The notes under the pieces are model-generated. The model saw only the letters and a program-made list of their open reading frames with translations, ran no database searches and was not told the origin of the DNA. A program made the position numbers and the translations under genes. From Suillus spraguei (taxonomy: Eukaryota; Basidiomycota; Agaricomycetes; Boletales; Suillaceae): a stretch of 64,000 nucleotides of DNA. Positions 21,879 through 32,351 of this stretch are shown here, piece by piece (within the stretch, counting starts at the first letter, position 1; each line of letters begins with the position of its first letter). Location: NCBI GenBank assembly GCA_016800925.1, contig JABCPU010000043.1, positions 186,001 to 250,000 of the forward strand, given 5' to 3'.

Positions 21879-22714
21879 AAATCCGCAACGATCCGTCTTA
21901 CAGTTTCTTCTTCATCGTCTTCCCCTTCTTTGACTTCAGTTTGACAAAGTGGGGTCTTCTTCTTTCTGTCAGGACAGTTATGAATACGGTGTCCTGTCTT
22001 CTTGCATCCGAAGCATTGTCCCTTCTTCATGCATTCGGATCTTTCCGTGTCGGAGATTCGATCTATGACCATCGCGTTGGAGTCACGATTAGGGATGTAT
22101 CGTGCGTTTCCGTAGTTCTTCTTCTTCTGTTGTGGAGCATGACGTGTCCTCATGGCTTGGAGACAATGATGGGAATTGTCAATGGACACGCATTGCAGAA
22201 CAACGTCTCGGAATACTTCTGAGACATCTCCTAGTGCAAAAAGCTTGGTAAGAATGCCCCAATTCAGGCCATCTTGGAAAAATTGAATCTTTGTTGCATC
22301 GTCGTTGATACGAGCCTTGGCTGCAAGTGCCTCGAAATCTGCAATGTAGGTATGAAGATCTCCTGTTCCTTGTTTAAGGTCTCTGAGTTTCGTGAGTGCG
22401 GTTCCTTTGGTATCCACTGGGTCGAAGGCTTCTTTGAAACTTTTCATAAAGTCCACCATGGTTCCATAACCAACTTTTTGTCCAGAGGTGTCGGTTGACT
22501 GAGCATGGTCAAGGAACTGCTCCTTCCAAGATTTGGCATTCTTCTCGGTCATGAAGGATGTTATAAAAATGATCTTCTGTTTGTCGGTGGTGTAGAGCTT
22601 TTCATTGATGTCAAAGTGCAAGTTGCACAACTGGATAAACTCGCGAGAGTTATCGCGATCTCCATCAAAACCTTTTGGTTGACCGATCTTGTATTCAAAT
22701 TCTTTGGTCGTCAT
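21875..22714 (-). CDS. gag: Gag of copy B, intact, 279 aa
   Basis: It starts with ATG at 22714, about 180 bp inside the 5' LTR, and ends in GAT TTT TGA. Conserved blocks are EFYKIG-like EFEYKIGQPKGFDGDRDNSR, FDINEKLYTTDKQKIIF, SWKEQFLDHAQSTDT, LRDLKQGTGDLHTYIADF and FFQDGLNWGILTKL. The CCHC knuckle CFGCKKTGHRIHNC lies near the C-terminus, followed by a Lys/Arg-rich then acidic tail. Gag builds the particle and packages RNA. All features fit a short chromovirus Gag without a separate matrix domain. Confidence 0.93.
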   Translation of the reverse strand: MTTKEFEYKIGQPKGFDGDRDNSREFIQLCNLHFDINEKLYTTDKQKIIFITSFMTEKNAKSWKEQFLDHAQSTDTSGQKVGYGTMVDFMKSFKEAFDPVDTKGTALTKLRDLKQGTGDLHTYIADFEALAAKARINDDATKIQFFQDGLNWGILTKLFALGDVSEVFRDVVLQCVSIDNSHHCLQAMRTRHAPQQKKKNYGNARYIPNRDSNAMVIDRISDTERSECMKKGQCFGCKKTGHRIHNCPDRKKKTPLCQTEVKEGEDDEEETVRRIVADF

Positions 22715-22884
22715 GGTTGATGATTTGTCTGATGAGTTATACTTTCTCGGTGCCTACACACACTGTCTTGCTGTCCGTTAGGGCTTGTCTTCTGTCAGAG
22801 GGCTCCTCTTGACAATCTGCTCAGCGTACGTGTACGCTAGTTTGGGGTTCAGGGTCGAAGACTGGATAGTCAACGATCAGGTAG

Positions 22885-22895
22885 ACTTTAATCTT
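22885..22895 (-). promoter_or_regulatory. Putative self-priming site of copy B
   Basis: The minus-strand sequence AAGATTAAAGT sits one base inside the 5' LTR. It is the exact complement of ACTTTAATCTT within the LTR, where the transcript is predicted to start. The same arrangement is at 38670-38680 (copy C) and 55465-55475 (copy D). Confidence 0.65.
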
Positions 22896-22896
22896 T

Positions 22897-23372
22897 TGTT
22901 ATGAACTGGGGTGGCGTCACCAGTGACAGTGAGAAGACACAGATGGTCTGCTGGGAGGTTCTTACAATGTCCAGAAGAGGACAAGGTGAAAGTACAAAGA
23001 ACGCGTTCTGAGTACGATCACGGGTTCGGCCTCAAGAACAAGTTCAAGAGGTTCTACAAGAATAGAGACTAAGGCTAAGGAGTGCTTAGACTTAGAGACG
23101 ATTCAAGGACAACTTAGGTTGGAGGCCTAAGTGAAGGAGATTCCAGGTAAAACCCAGTAAGATTAAAGTAGGGAATCTACTACAAGTACACTGTGCTTAA
23201 ATAGGCCAATATGTGCGCACAGGCCAAGTAACTGTGAGAACATAACTGCGTATCCTAATAAGGAAGGCATGTGTTGTACAGATGCGTTGAGCATATGAGT
23301 CAGAGTCATGTGACATGATATACAAGTAAGGAAACAAAGGGAAAATGAATAGGGGCACGTATGACTGTAACA
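22897..23372 (-). repeat. 5' LTR of copy B (476 bp)
   Basis: Same length and ends as the 3' LTR; it differs at eight sites, seven of them CpG in the 3' LTR and TpG or CpA here. Its TATA core is CTATTTAAGCAC on the minus strand. Confidence 0.95.
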
Positions 23373-23523
23373 TCAGCTGACTGGCAAATCTCAGCTTTGC
23401 AACTCATTCTGCACAATTCATTGATGCTTATAAATGGTATGAGAGCTGCATGGGCTATCAAAAAATACAGAGGGCATCATGTCCTTCCTCCTACTATCAT
23501 GCAAGAATTTGATGATGGTCACT
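23373..23523 (+). pseudogene. DDE transposase fragment, right part
   Basis: After the TSD of copy B the interrupted transposase resumes with NGMRAAWAIKKYRGHHVLPP and ends at TAG 23521-23523. This C-terminal block follows the catalytic Glu motif in basidiomycete DDE transposases of this type. Together with 15449-15748 it gives one ~145-codon C-terminal piece with a small frame disturbance near 23420. Confidence 0.75.
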
Positions 23524-23773
23524 AGGCAGCTTAAGTATTGGTACCATTTATTTCTCAACCTTATATACACTTTATATACACTACTACCTAGTATCATAGA
23601 TCCCTCATAGTATAGTCCCACTTTTCATATACACCACCAGTAACTACTAGTACATACTACATAGTATACTCCGCTCGCTGACACATTCGGCCAACTTTGG
23701 CATCGACCATTCTGCACAGCATCACACTCTGTCACCTTACATGAGGTTTGTTGGTTTTTCATGACTTCTACCT

Positions 23774-23916
23774 TATACTATTCTAAAGGTGGCTGTACAT
23801 ACTACCATACAAGGAAAAATGACTCATAGTGACTCAGTATGACTCACCAAGAATGGCTGTGCTTAGCTGTGCTAGGCTATGCTTGGCTATGACTCATTAT
23901 GACTCACTATGAAGGC
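23774..23916. repeat. Low-complexity stretch
   Basis: Repeats of gactcatagtgactcagtatgactca and gctgtgcttagctgtgctaggctatgc. No coding content. Confidence 0.5.
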
Positions 23917-24834
23917 TGTTACAATTGTACATGCCCCTATTCATTTTCTTTACTTATGTCATTACCTTTCTTTCTACTTGATTTACCATACACATATGCT
24001 AAATCATTGACTCATACACTTCAATGTGTTTGTACAATACATGCCTTCCTTATTTAGTATATGCAGTTACGTTCCCACAGTTACATGGTCTGTGCGTGTA
24101 TATGGCTCTATTTAAGCACGTACTACACTTGTATTCCTCACTTTAATCTTACTGGGTTTTACCTGGATTCCTCTTCGCTAAGGACCCCCAATCCTTAGTT
24201 GTCTTGAATTGTTTCTAAGTCTAAGCACTCCTTAGCCTTAGTCTCTATTCTCATAGAACCTCTTTGACTTGTCATTGAGGCTGAACCCTTGATCATACTC
24301 AGAAACTAGTTCCTTGTACTTTCACATTGCTCTCTTGTGAGCATTGTAGAACTTCCCAGCAGACCGTCTGTGTCTTTTCACTGTTGCTGGTGATGTTACA
24401 AACTGGGATGGTGTCTCCAGCAACAGTGAAAAGACACAGGCGGTCTGTGGAGAAGTTCTACAATGTCCAGAAGAGGACAAGGTGAAAGTACAAGGAACAT
24501 GTTCCGAGTACTTTCAAGGGTTCAGCCTCAAAGACAAGTCTAAGAGGTTCTTTGAGAAATAGAGACTAAGGCTAAGGAGTGCTTAGACTTAGAGACGATT
24601 CAAGATGACTTAGGTTGGAGACCTAAGTGAAGGATGTTCCAGGTAAAACCCAGTAAGATTAAAGTAAGGTTTACAAGTGTAATACAACATGCTTAAATAG
24701 GCCAATATGTGTGCACGGACCAAGAGAGATGTGAGAACGTAAGTGCGTATCCAAAGAAGGAAGGCAACTATAGTACAGATGCGTTGAGCATATGAGTCAG
24801 AGTCAGGTTATGTGATCCACCCCAGTTTGTAACA
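23917..24834 (+). mobile_element. Solo chromovirus LTR (+) with a second LTR nested in reverse
   Basis: A plus-strand LTR runs from TGTTACAATT (23917) to GGTGAT (24394) and finishes with CCACCCCAGTTTGTAACA (24817-24834). AAGGC flanks it at 23912-23916 and 24835-24839. Between 24395 and 24811 lies a minus-strand LTR of the same family lacking ~70 bp of its U3 end, with GTGAT on both sides (24390-24394, 24812-24816). The pair folds into a ~0.8-kb near-palindrome. Confidence 0.85.
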
Positions 24835-24839
24835 AAGGC

Positions 24840-25101
24840 TATGCTACTGATTACTAATGTAAACTACTGTATCTATGGAATCTTCCAGAATGTTATAGAA
24901 TTATCTCTTTAGGCTGGTCACATGACTGATCACATGATTGATTACATAACTCTGTCTTTCATCAGCACTGTTCAAATGTCAATTTCTTCAACATCACAAT
25001 GTTTTGATGTTTTCACAAAACATTGCATAAGTAGGTTAAAGTTTGAAAAAGGAAGAACATAAGGCATGGGAAATCTTGTGCATAATGGGAAAGCTATGCC
25101 A
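24840..25101. other. Short unassigned spacer
   Basis: No frame, repeat family or element end recognised. It separates the solo LTR from a truncated second-family LTR. Confidence 0.4.
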
Positions 25102-25933
25102 CTCCATCTAGTCTGCTTCACTTGCAAGTAAGAGTGTCCGACCCTAAAGGGGGATGCCTGTTAGTATAGCCTAGTCCAAGTCAAACCAGTGAGTGAAAGT
25201 AGCATCGAAGTCAGCGGTAAGTTGCTACAGTTAGCAGTGATACTGCCAGAACTAGTGTCATAGAGATAAAGCTTGTAGATGTAGTGTGGAGCAAGTGGTA
25301 GCAGTAAGGTGCGAGTGGTGCAAAGAAACAGTAATGAAGGCTGCGGTACTTTCAGCAGTAAAGTAGTGGTGTGCGAGAAGTTCAGTCAAAATAGGGGTCA
25401 AGGATCTAGTGGTAATGGTGAACGAGCAAAATTGATTAACAAGCAGTAAAGAACTTTAAAGACTAAGTCCACTACTGGGTAGATCCAGAGCTAGACACTA
25501 ATCCTGACCTATAGTATGGTGAAAATATGGTACTGTATTGTGCGGGCTACGCGGTGCTTATATCCTAGATCGTATGTACTCAGAATGCATTAGGTGAAAT
25601 CAGTAGTGCTCAAGTACAGTAACCACTGTATGTAAACGTAGTGCAAGGCAGCTGTGGCACAAGGCGACATGTCATAAGACTTGCCGTGGAATCAGTGATA
25701 ACAAACATAAAACAAACTACGCACCAAATGGAGCTATGCAGACGCGGCAAGGACATGGAAGGACATCAGTACGTGGAACATGGTGCGGCAGTTGGGATGG
25801 TGTGCAGTAAGTGTGGGATGCTGCCAGCAATGCTAAAGGGGTAAGATGGTCATGGACAAGTGGTAACTCCTATAGATGTGAGACGAGTGCTAAAAGGTAG
25901 AGTTTCGAGGCCAGTGCCAATATGTTTGTTACA
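25102..25933 (-). mobile_element. Second-family LTR, truncated
   Basis: It aligns with 28970-29866 from ctccatctagtctgcttcac to the end CCAATATGTTTGTTACA. The first ~75 bp (plus-strand left end) are missing. No matching TSD can be seen, so it is a fragment. Confidence 0.8.
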
Positions 25934-26197
25934 TCCCCTGGCAACTTTGAAAACTGACTGTCCCTGGTCAACTATACTGCTGGTAAGGGACTTAGCAAAA
26001 ATTCGAGCGATGTCAAGATCATGTGATAGGACACGTAAGCAGAATTTGCCATGCAGACATGGAACTGTGGACACGCCATGCTGTGACTGTGGAACAATGC
26101 AGTGGAGTGTGACATGGTGTGGTCATGAATTACCATTTCCTACAAAAGGGCCATCGTTGGACTTCTCCACTTTTCCCCATCTTTACTTCATACCATC

Positions 26198-28218
26198 ATG
26201 TTGTCCTCTACTTTGTTCAATATCTCTACTCTCGCTGCCGCCACACCAATCCCAGTGCTGAAGAAACTTGCAGCTCTTCAAGAGCAATTGGACGGCCTCA
26301 TCCTCTATGTCCTGGATGACAAGGAGGAACTTCTGGAGGAGAAGGAGATGTGGGTGAAGTCTTGAGAGAAATTCTTCATGCATGCTCTTTCTTTTCTTCT
26401 GTGGTAGTGGTACTAACTTGACTTTTTCTAGTGTGATGTAGAAGAGTGCTGCACTGAGGGTGCAGCACACGGGCTTGACTTAGGTCTTGTGCCTGAAGTG
26501 GTCCTCACAGCCAATGTGGTGATGCCAACCATGAACACCTACCATCTGGAGATTGCAGAGGCTGAAAAAGCTGCAGAGGAGAAGAGGAAGGCTGCCACAG
26601 CTCTGTCTGAGCCTGCAGTAGCTGACAAGGGGAAGGGGAAGAAATGGTCCCTGGAGGAGGACCCTGAGGTGAAAGATGTCGCTGGTGGTGACAGTGAGGA
26701 GGAGGATGAGGAGGATGAGGAGGAAGCTCCAGTGCCCAAGAGGGTAGCACAGCCTTCCTCCAAAAAGTCCTTGGAGGTGGCAACTGCTGGTGAGTCTTCT
26801 TTCTTTCTTGACTTGGCTTTTTACTGATTCCATTTAGCCTAAGACTGCTCACATGAGCACTGGCGGTCTGCAGCACAAGACAAAGTGCAAAAATTGCACC
26901 AAGTGGGTGTCATATACCATACTTCTAATCTCAGATCCGACCATATCCGTCTAGATCCGATCGTTTCCATATCCGTCCGGTCCACAGATCCTGTCCGGGC
27001 CATCCATCCGAATGTACTCACTTCTCGCACCTTAACTCCCTTGTGTACATCTGCGTCTATCTCCTTTCGTCATTTCTCCTACTACCAGTACTCCGGCTGT
27101 TTATATTTCCGTCCTGTGTTACTGATCCGTTTCCTGTGTTCATTTCCGATTCATGCTTACTGATCCGCTGTGCATTAACTAATAGACTTCCGTTACACTT
27201 CGTACATAGCCCTCGGTCCCGGACTTGCTGATTATCCGTCTTAGATACTTACAGTATATAAACCACTTGTAGATCTCCGTAGAACCTTAGTTCGAATATC
27301 ATCTTAGATTCTACTCATTCTGCCTCTTCCGGACTTAAACCACTTTCCGCTTTAAGTCACCTTCCGAGACTTAGGATTGATTCCTACAGTCTATATCTCC
27401 GACTCTATCTTCGGATAGTCCATCTCCGTTAGTTTCTAGCTAGGAACTCATTCCGAAACTAGCCTTAATCTCTGTCCTCTCCTTACATTCCGAATAACCT
27501 TCGGACGTATCATATCCGACACCTTCAGACACCCGGATCCGTTACGCAACTCCTTCCGGGTCTTCGGACGAATAACTCCTCCCTGAAATAAGGGGCATTA
27601 CTCGAGAAAGGGGCACAGTGTACGAACTGAGGCCAAAGCCCTTCAGATCTTTCTACCCTTGAGTACAGTCTTAACAGTGGGACATAGTCTGCACTGGCCA
27701 GCCAGACAAGGTCTGTGACAACTGCCGCAAGCACAAGCATAGGTGCTTGCACAATGCTGGTGAGTTTCTTTTCTTCTGACTTAACTCTGTGCTAACTCAT
27801 TTGACTTATAGTTTGTTGCAAAAGAGCATGTCCTGCGGCAAAGACACCACCTGTAGTCGCTGCTGCCAGCAGCTCCAAGAGTGCCGCTGTGGTAAAGTCT
27901 AGGAAACCAGATGAAGTTATTGAGGTGACTGACAGTGAGCCAGCAGCGGTCACGTCTCCTTCCCACCCAGCAAAAATTGCTGCTAAGGTGCAGTCTGTGG
28001 CAGCGGTGGAGAAAGAGTCTGAAGAAGAAACTGTGGATGTTGCATGGCGCCTGCAAGACTTGGAGAGTGAGGAAAACTTGGATTTCCTCATGGCGGCCCA
28101 TCTTGAGGATGCCCAGGCACGCTTTATGCAGATGGAAGGGATGATGAGGGGGTTGGTGGGGAAAATGAACTTTCTCTGTGGCTGTATGAACTGCTGGCAA
28201 AAGAGGTGCCAGTTGTAG
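26198..28218 (+). pseudogene. Zn2Cys6-like gene, split by a solo LTR
   Basis: ATG at 26198 opens a helical N-terminus (LKKLAALQEQLDGLILYVLD). After an intron the frame 26489 onward gives a Lys/Glu-rich low-complexity region. Introns 26790-26837 and 27760-27811 have GT-AG ends. The exon between them codes HKTKCKNCTKW, then after removal of the LTR DIVCTGQPDKVCDNCRKHKHRC: cysteine spacing C-x2-C-x6-C-x7-C-x2-C-x6-C, the pattern of a fungal binuclear zinc cluster. The last exon is acidic with a helical end (EDAQARFMQMEGMMRGL). A one-base phase mismatch at the 26790 intron adds to the damage. Its layout recalls the zinc-cluster gene of the KDZ element (42241-44341); relatedness is inference. DNA binding is suggested only by the cysteine pattern. 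Confidence 0.65.
26908..27676 (+). mobile_element. Solo LTR, third family (769 bp), TSD GTGGG
   Basis: The insert starts TGTCATATACC and ends GTCTTAACA. GTGGG repeats exactly at 26903-26907 and 27677-27681. Removing it restores the codons for a complete six-cysteine zinc cluster. It has a TATA-like tatataaacc near 27253 and no coding frame. Orientation is not certain. Confidence 0.82.
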
Positions 28219-28682
28219 ATACTTTGTCTTTCTCTTCCTCTTCTTCTGTACTTGTACCTTAGCCTGTACCATACATTGTACCATAGCATAGTTGCCACAA
28301 TGATAGGGGTCCTGGCAGCTCCAATAACAGTGTGAATGTCTAAGTCCATAGAGATCCAATAAGTCCAAATGCCTCCATGTCCAAGTCCTAGCACCAGTCA
28401 TAGTCCATTTGACACCTAAGGTAACGGTAATGTATAGTAAGCGCTCACTTGCAGTAAACAAAAATTGAACTGATACTGCAAGTCTGTGCAAGGTTCCACT
28501 CGTCTTGTCTTCTTCATTGCGCTATCTTTGTCTATGCCTGTGGTAGTGCTGCCGGTAAGCTTTGTCATGATATCTCCTGTCTAGTCAATCAATGGGCGCA
28601 GTGTGCTGCCTACACGTTTGAAGGAAAAGGTGTATAGTACTTCAGTGATGCACGGTATTCTTTGTCCAATCAATATATTCCT

Positions 28683-30692
28683 TCATACCATAATAAGAGT
28701 CTGTGTGCTAGTCAGTGCTAAATGTATGTAAGTGATGCCGTATGGCCTGGTAAGACCATCATCTGTGCATGCTAATGCAGTGATTGACACACAGCAGTAG
28801 GCACATGTGGTCTGCGAGTTCAGCTGAATAGCTCCTGTGGTGAACATTTCTTTAGGGGTCAGCAGTAAATGTGCGGTAACAGTTTGAGCGGTGTAAAGAT
28901 ACAACCTAACCTGGGCTGTAGATAAACTACCTCCTAAGTTAGTATGTGAGTCTTGCGCTCCATCTAGTCTGCTTCACTTGTGAAAACAAGAGCGTTCGAC
29001 CCAAAAGGGGGATGCCTATTAGTATGGTCAAGTTCGAGTCAAACTTATGTCCGAATGAAGCGTTGTGGTCAGCGGTAAGTTGCCGCGGTCAGCGATGATG
29101 CCGCCAGAACTAGCGTCATAGGTAGCAGTACTACCATGGTCGAGATATAGTCAGAAACAGTTGCGTCGAGCAAGCGATGTCAAGCGATGATATCAGCAGT
29201 AGCAGTAAGGTTGCAAGCAGTGCAAAGAAACAGTAAAAGAAGGCCACAGTACTTTCAGCAGTAAAGTAGCGGTGCGTGAGAAGTTCGATCAAAATAACAG
29301 TCAAAAGTCTAGTGGTATGCCAGCAGTAACGGAGAATGAGCATGATCAATTAATGAGTGATAAGGAAACTTCAAAGACTAAGTCCACTACTGGGTAGATC
29401 CAGAGCTAGACAATAATCCTGACCTATAGGACGTGCAATGGTGTAAAATCAGGTGGAAATCAGGTGTTGTATCGTGCAGGGTACGTGGTGCTTATATCCT
29501 AAATCGTATGTATCCGGAATACTCTAAGCGAGATCAGTAGTGCTCGAGTGTAGTAACCGCCATATGTAAACATAGCGCGAGGCGCTGTGGCACGAGGCAA
29601 CATGTAATAAGACTTGCTGTGGAATCAGTGATAATGAACATAAAACAAACGATGCACCAAATGGAGCTATGCGGACGTGGCAAGGACATGAGAGGACATT
29701 GGTATGTGGAACGAGGTGTGGTAGTCAGTACGGTGTGCGGTAAACATAAGATGTCGCCGGTAATGCTAAAGGGGTAAGACGGCCATGGACAAGTGGTAAC
29801 TCCTATAGATGTGAGACGAGTGTCAAAAGATGGGGTTTTAAGCCCAGTGCCAATATGTTTGTTACAGCAGTAAATGATGTTTCTGCAGTAGGCGTCGATG
29901 CTTCTACTATACTATACCTTTCCAGTGATACTTCCATAACTTCTTCACTATCAGCGCAAGCGGTCTGCAGTACTTTGTCTTGCGAGCATTCAGGCTCTGT
30001 GACTGTCCAGAGTTCTGTCGGTAAAATGTCAGTGCTAACCAAGTCAATTGCCATTTTGTCTGTTTCTTCTAGTGAGCAATATGCATCGCCATCTGTATAA
30101 ACAGTGCAAATGCAGTGTCGTCAGTATAGCATGATTCATTTAGGGACAAAATTTCGTCAAGCACTTGGACTGGCAAAGGTGCCATTTCCTCGCGCAGTAG
30201 TGCTGTAGGTAGCATAGCAGTGTCTGTACTTGGTGCTGTTATCAATAGCTGATCTGCCAGTCGTGCAGTATCTTCGAGTGGTAGCGATACTTGCTCAGCG
30301 GTAGTGATTCCCAATGCCATAACTTGTTGCAGTATGTCAGTGTCAGAGTGCTCAATAGTGTCTCCCTGGTAGGGGTCTGCCAGCGGAGCAAATGCCTCAG
30401 CGGTAACCATGTGGTTGAACGTAATAGGGCCCCATTCTGGATACAAGTGCTAAATAGTGTTAGCGAAGTCTATGAAGCTGTTACCATTGTATTCATCAAG
30501 ACATTCCCATACTTCTGCTTCGTCGGGATCTGTGTAGCGTATTGCCGCCTTGATGCATGCTTTATCAGTGATGCTGGCCAGGTCTGCCAGCTCATCTACG
30601 GTAGCGAGGAACATTAGCAATTCTCTGGGGTTACCGTTGAAGTATGGTGCTGCTGCCATGCGGCGCAATGGCATGCAAAATCTGTCAGACAT
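28683..30692 (-). pseudogene. gag: gag-like gene of a second LTR element, split by a solo LTR
   Basis: From ATG 30692 the minus strand reads AAPYFNGNPRELLMFLATVD, then VWECLDEYNGNSFIDFANTI, a TAG at 30450-30452, and HLYPEWGPITF. This is the retrotransposon Gag pattern of basidiomycete LTR elements ending in a YPG-like motif. The frame runs to 30069, shifts, continues as LVSTDILPTELWTVTEPE to TSFTA at ~29871, and after the LTR (28892-29866) resumes QTVTAHLLLTPKEMF to a stop at 28683. No zinc knuckle or pol follows; the element ends within 28.2-28.7 kb. Confidence 0.7.
28892..29866 (-). mobile_element. Solo LTR, second family (975 bp), inside the gag-like gene
   Basis: It starts TGTAAAGATACAACC and ends ATGTTTGTTACA on the plus strand, full length compared with 5969-6933. 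GCGG (28888-28891) and GCAG (29867-29870) flank it. The Gag frame reads across cleanly when it is removed. Confidence 0.87.
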
Positions 30693-30780
30693 ACTATTAG
30701 TAGTGTAGTGGTGTGGTAATGACTGCGGTGACAAGCATGCGGTAAGCAATTAAGACAAGAACAAAACTATACCAAAGGAC

Positions 30781-30799
30781 CCCTCACTGTGGGCTCCAA
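30781..30799 (-). promoter_or_regulatory. Putative primer-binding site of the second-family element
   Basis: On the minus strand, TTGGAGCCCACAGTGAGGG follows the LTR end directly, where a tRNA primer site is expected. I cannot match it to a particular tRNA. Confidence 0.35.
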
Positions 30800-30800
30800 T

Positions 30801-31640
30801 TGTAATGATACAATCTAGCCTGAGCTGCACATGAACCATGGCCCAAGCTAGTATGCAAGTCTTGCGCTCTACCTAGTCTGCTTCACTTGCGAGGCAAGAA
30901 TGTTCGACCCTAAAGGGAATGCTAAGTTAGTATAGCTCAATAATGCCCAACCTGTGGTGCAAGAATGCTGTTGGAGGTAGCGAGATGCCAGCGGTGACCT
31001 CTGGTCCGTGGGAAATTTGCGGTAAAACTAGCGGTAAGCGTGGGAATGCAGTAGGAAAGTGGTAGCATGGACAGTAAAACTGCGGTAAGCATGGGAACTT
31101 CTGCAGTAAAACAAGCAGTAGTGTAGCAGTGAAGTGTGAGAAAGCGGTAGCACTAGCGGTGAAGTGCAGGAAAGCAGTAAAGAGTGGTGGTGTGTGCAGC
31201 GGTAAGGCAATTCTTAAAGAGACAGTGACTTCAGTAAATGACTTTATTCAGTAGAGACAGTAATGGTGACGATTCCTAAGTACTGTGTGTACTATAGGAG
31301 GGAAGTAAGGAACAAGTACAGGTACCTAGGAATTTTATACTAAGGAATAGCTATGGAGACAGAAGGGATAGGATAAACACGCAGCAGACATGTAATAAGC
31401 CTGCACTACAGTTTACAAAACATCACGTACTGGTGAGACTGGATGGACATTGGACGGACAGTAAATCTTGCTTGAGGCTGCCAAATGGGTTCACAGAGAT
31501 TGCTGAAGATCACCGCTTTGTGGGAAAGTTGCCGTAGTACAGCCGCTAAGCTGCAACGAGGCTTCCGGAGTGCAGAACAATACTGTTAGATAGGGGCAAA
31601 CACATGGTAAAGTAGGATGGTGAAGCTGAAGGGTAAGGAT
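30801..31640 (-). repeat. Diverged second-family-like 5' LTR, outer end not defined
   Basis: The inner end TGTAATGATACAATC and words such as tagtctgcttcacttgcgag and gttcgaccctaaag match the second-family LTRs, but the rest differs, so it is another subfamily. Short agcggtaagc / gcagtaaa words repeat through 31020-31210. No TGTTACA outer end is found; the right boundary is set only by the Copia sequence that follows. Confidence 0.5.
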
Positions 31641-31659
31641 AATGATTGCCAGTTGACAC

Positions 31660-31842
31660 CTATACAAAAATGTGCCATTTTGAGCTCAGCATGAGTTTGT
31701 TCATCACATTGGGGTGCATGCCAAGCGTGGTGTACATGAGTGAGCCAATGACAGATAAGTATGACACTTTATGACCTTCAATTGCAATCTCATGGTGCAT
31801 GGAGTTGTCTCCTTCCTGGTCCATGGTGAGTTTGAGCCCATG
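31660..31842 (-). pseudogene. pol: Copia pol fragment, downstream of copy C
   Basis: The minus strand reads GLKLTMDQEGDNSMHHEIAI, then the Copia landmark YLSVIGSLMYTTLGMHPNV. It continues directly from KPIWTPMAHG at the other side of copy C. It decays after ~31680. Confidence 0.8.
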
Positions 31843-32318
31843 TGTTATGAACTGGGGTGGCATCACCAGCAACAGTGAAAGGACACAGATGGTCTGCTGG
31901 GAAGTTCTGCAATGTCCAAAAGAGGACAAGGTGAAAGTACAAGGAACGCGTTCCGAGTACTATCAAGGGTTCAGCCTCAAAGACAAGTCTAAGAGGTTCT
32001 ACGAGAATAGAGACTAAGGCTAAGGAGTGCTTAGACTTAGAGACGATTCAAGACAACTTAGGTTGGAGACCTAAGTGAAGGATATTCCAGGTAAAACCCA
32101 GTAAGATTAAAGTAAAGTATACAAGCATAATACATCGTGCTTAAATAGGTCAATATGTGCGCATGGATCAAGAGAGTCGTGAGAATGTAAGTGCGTATCC
32201 AAAGAAGGAAGGCAACTATAGTACAGATGCATTGAGCATATGAGTCAGAGTCACGTTATGTAATATGCAAGTAAAGGTGATAAAGAGAGAATGAATAGGG
32301 GCACGTACAACTGTAACA
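31843..32318 (-). repeat. 3' LTR of copy C (476 bp)
   Basis: Plus-strand ends TGTTATGAACTGG and GTACAACTGTAACA. The PPT complement ttaccccctt follows at 32319. It differs from the 5' LTR at more sites than the LTR pair of copy B. Confidence 0.93.
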
Positions 32319-32351
32319 TTACCCCCTTGTTACATGGAAAGTCACCGACTT

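Larger units (their letters stand above)
15749..23372 (-). mobile_element. Ty3/Gypsy chromovirus copy B, full length, TSD TCAGC
   Basis: 476-bp LTRs sit at 22897-23372 (5') and 15749-16224 (3'), flanked by TCAGC at 15744-15748 and 23373-23377. Minus-strand order: 5' LTR, primer site, gag, protease, RT, RNase H, integrase-chromodomain, third ORF, PPT AAGGGGGTAA, 3' LTR. The LTRs differ at 8 of 476 sites, so insertion is young. Gag and the third ORF are intact; pol carries several one-base frameshifts. This is the best-preserved copy. Confidence 0.95.
15147..23773 (+). mobile_element. DDE transposon (~1.0 kb) with TIRs, host of copy B
   Basis: AGGTAGAAGTCACAAAAAAC at 15147 is matched in inverse orientation near 23738-23773 (about 33 of 37 bp), and TATA flanks both ends (15143-15146, 23774-23777). 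Subtracting copy B and one TSD leaves ~998 bp holding only the C-terminal part of a DDE transposase. It is thus an internally deleted derivative of a Tc1/mariner-type element duplicating TA. Confidence 0.75.

Noticed and set aside
26489..26876. Minus-strand Ser/Leu/Pro-rich frames over 26.5-26.9 kb
   Set aside because: They are antisense shadows of the Glu/Lys-rich low-complexity exon of the zinc-cluster gene.
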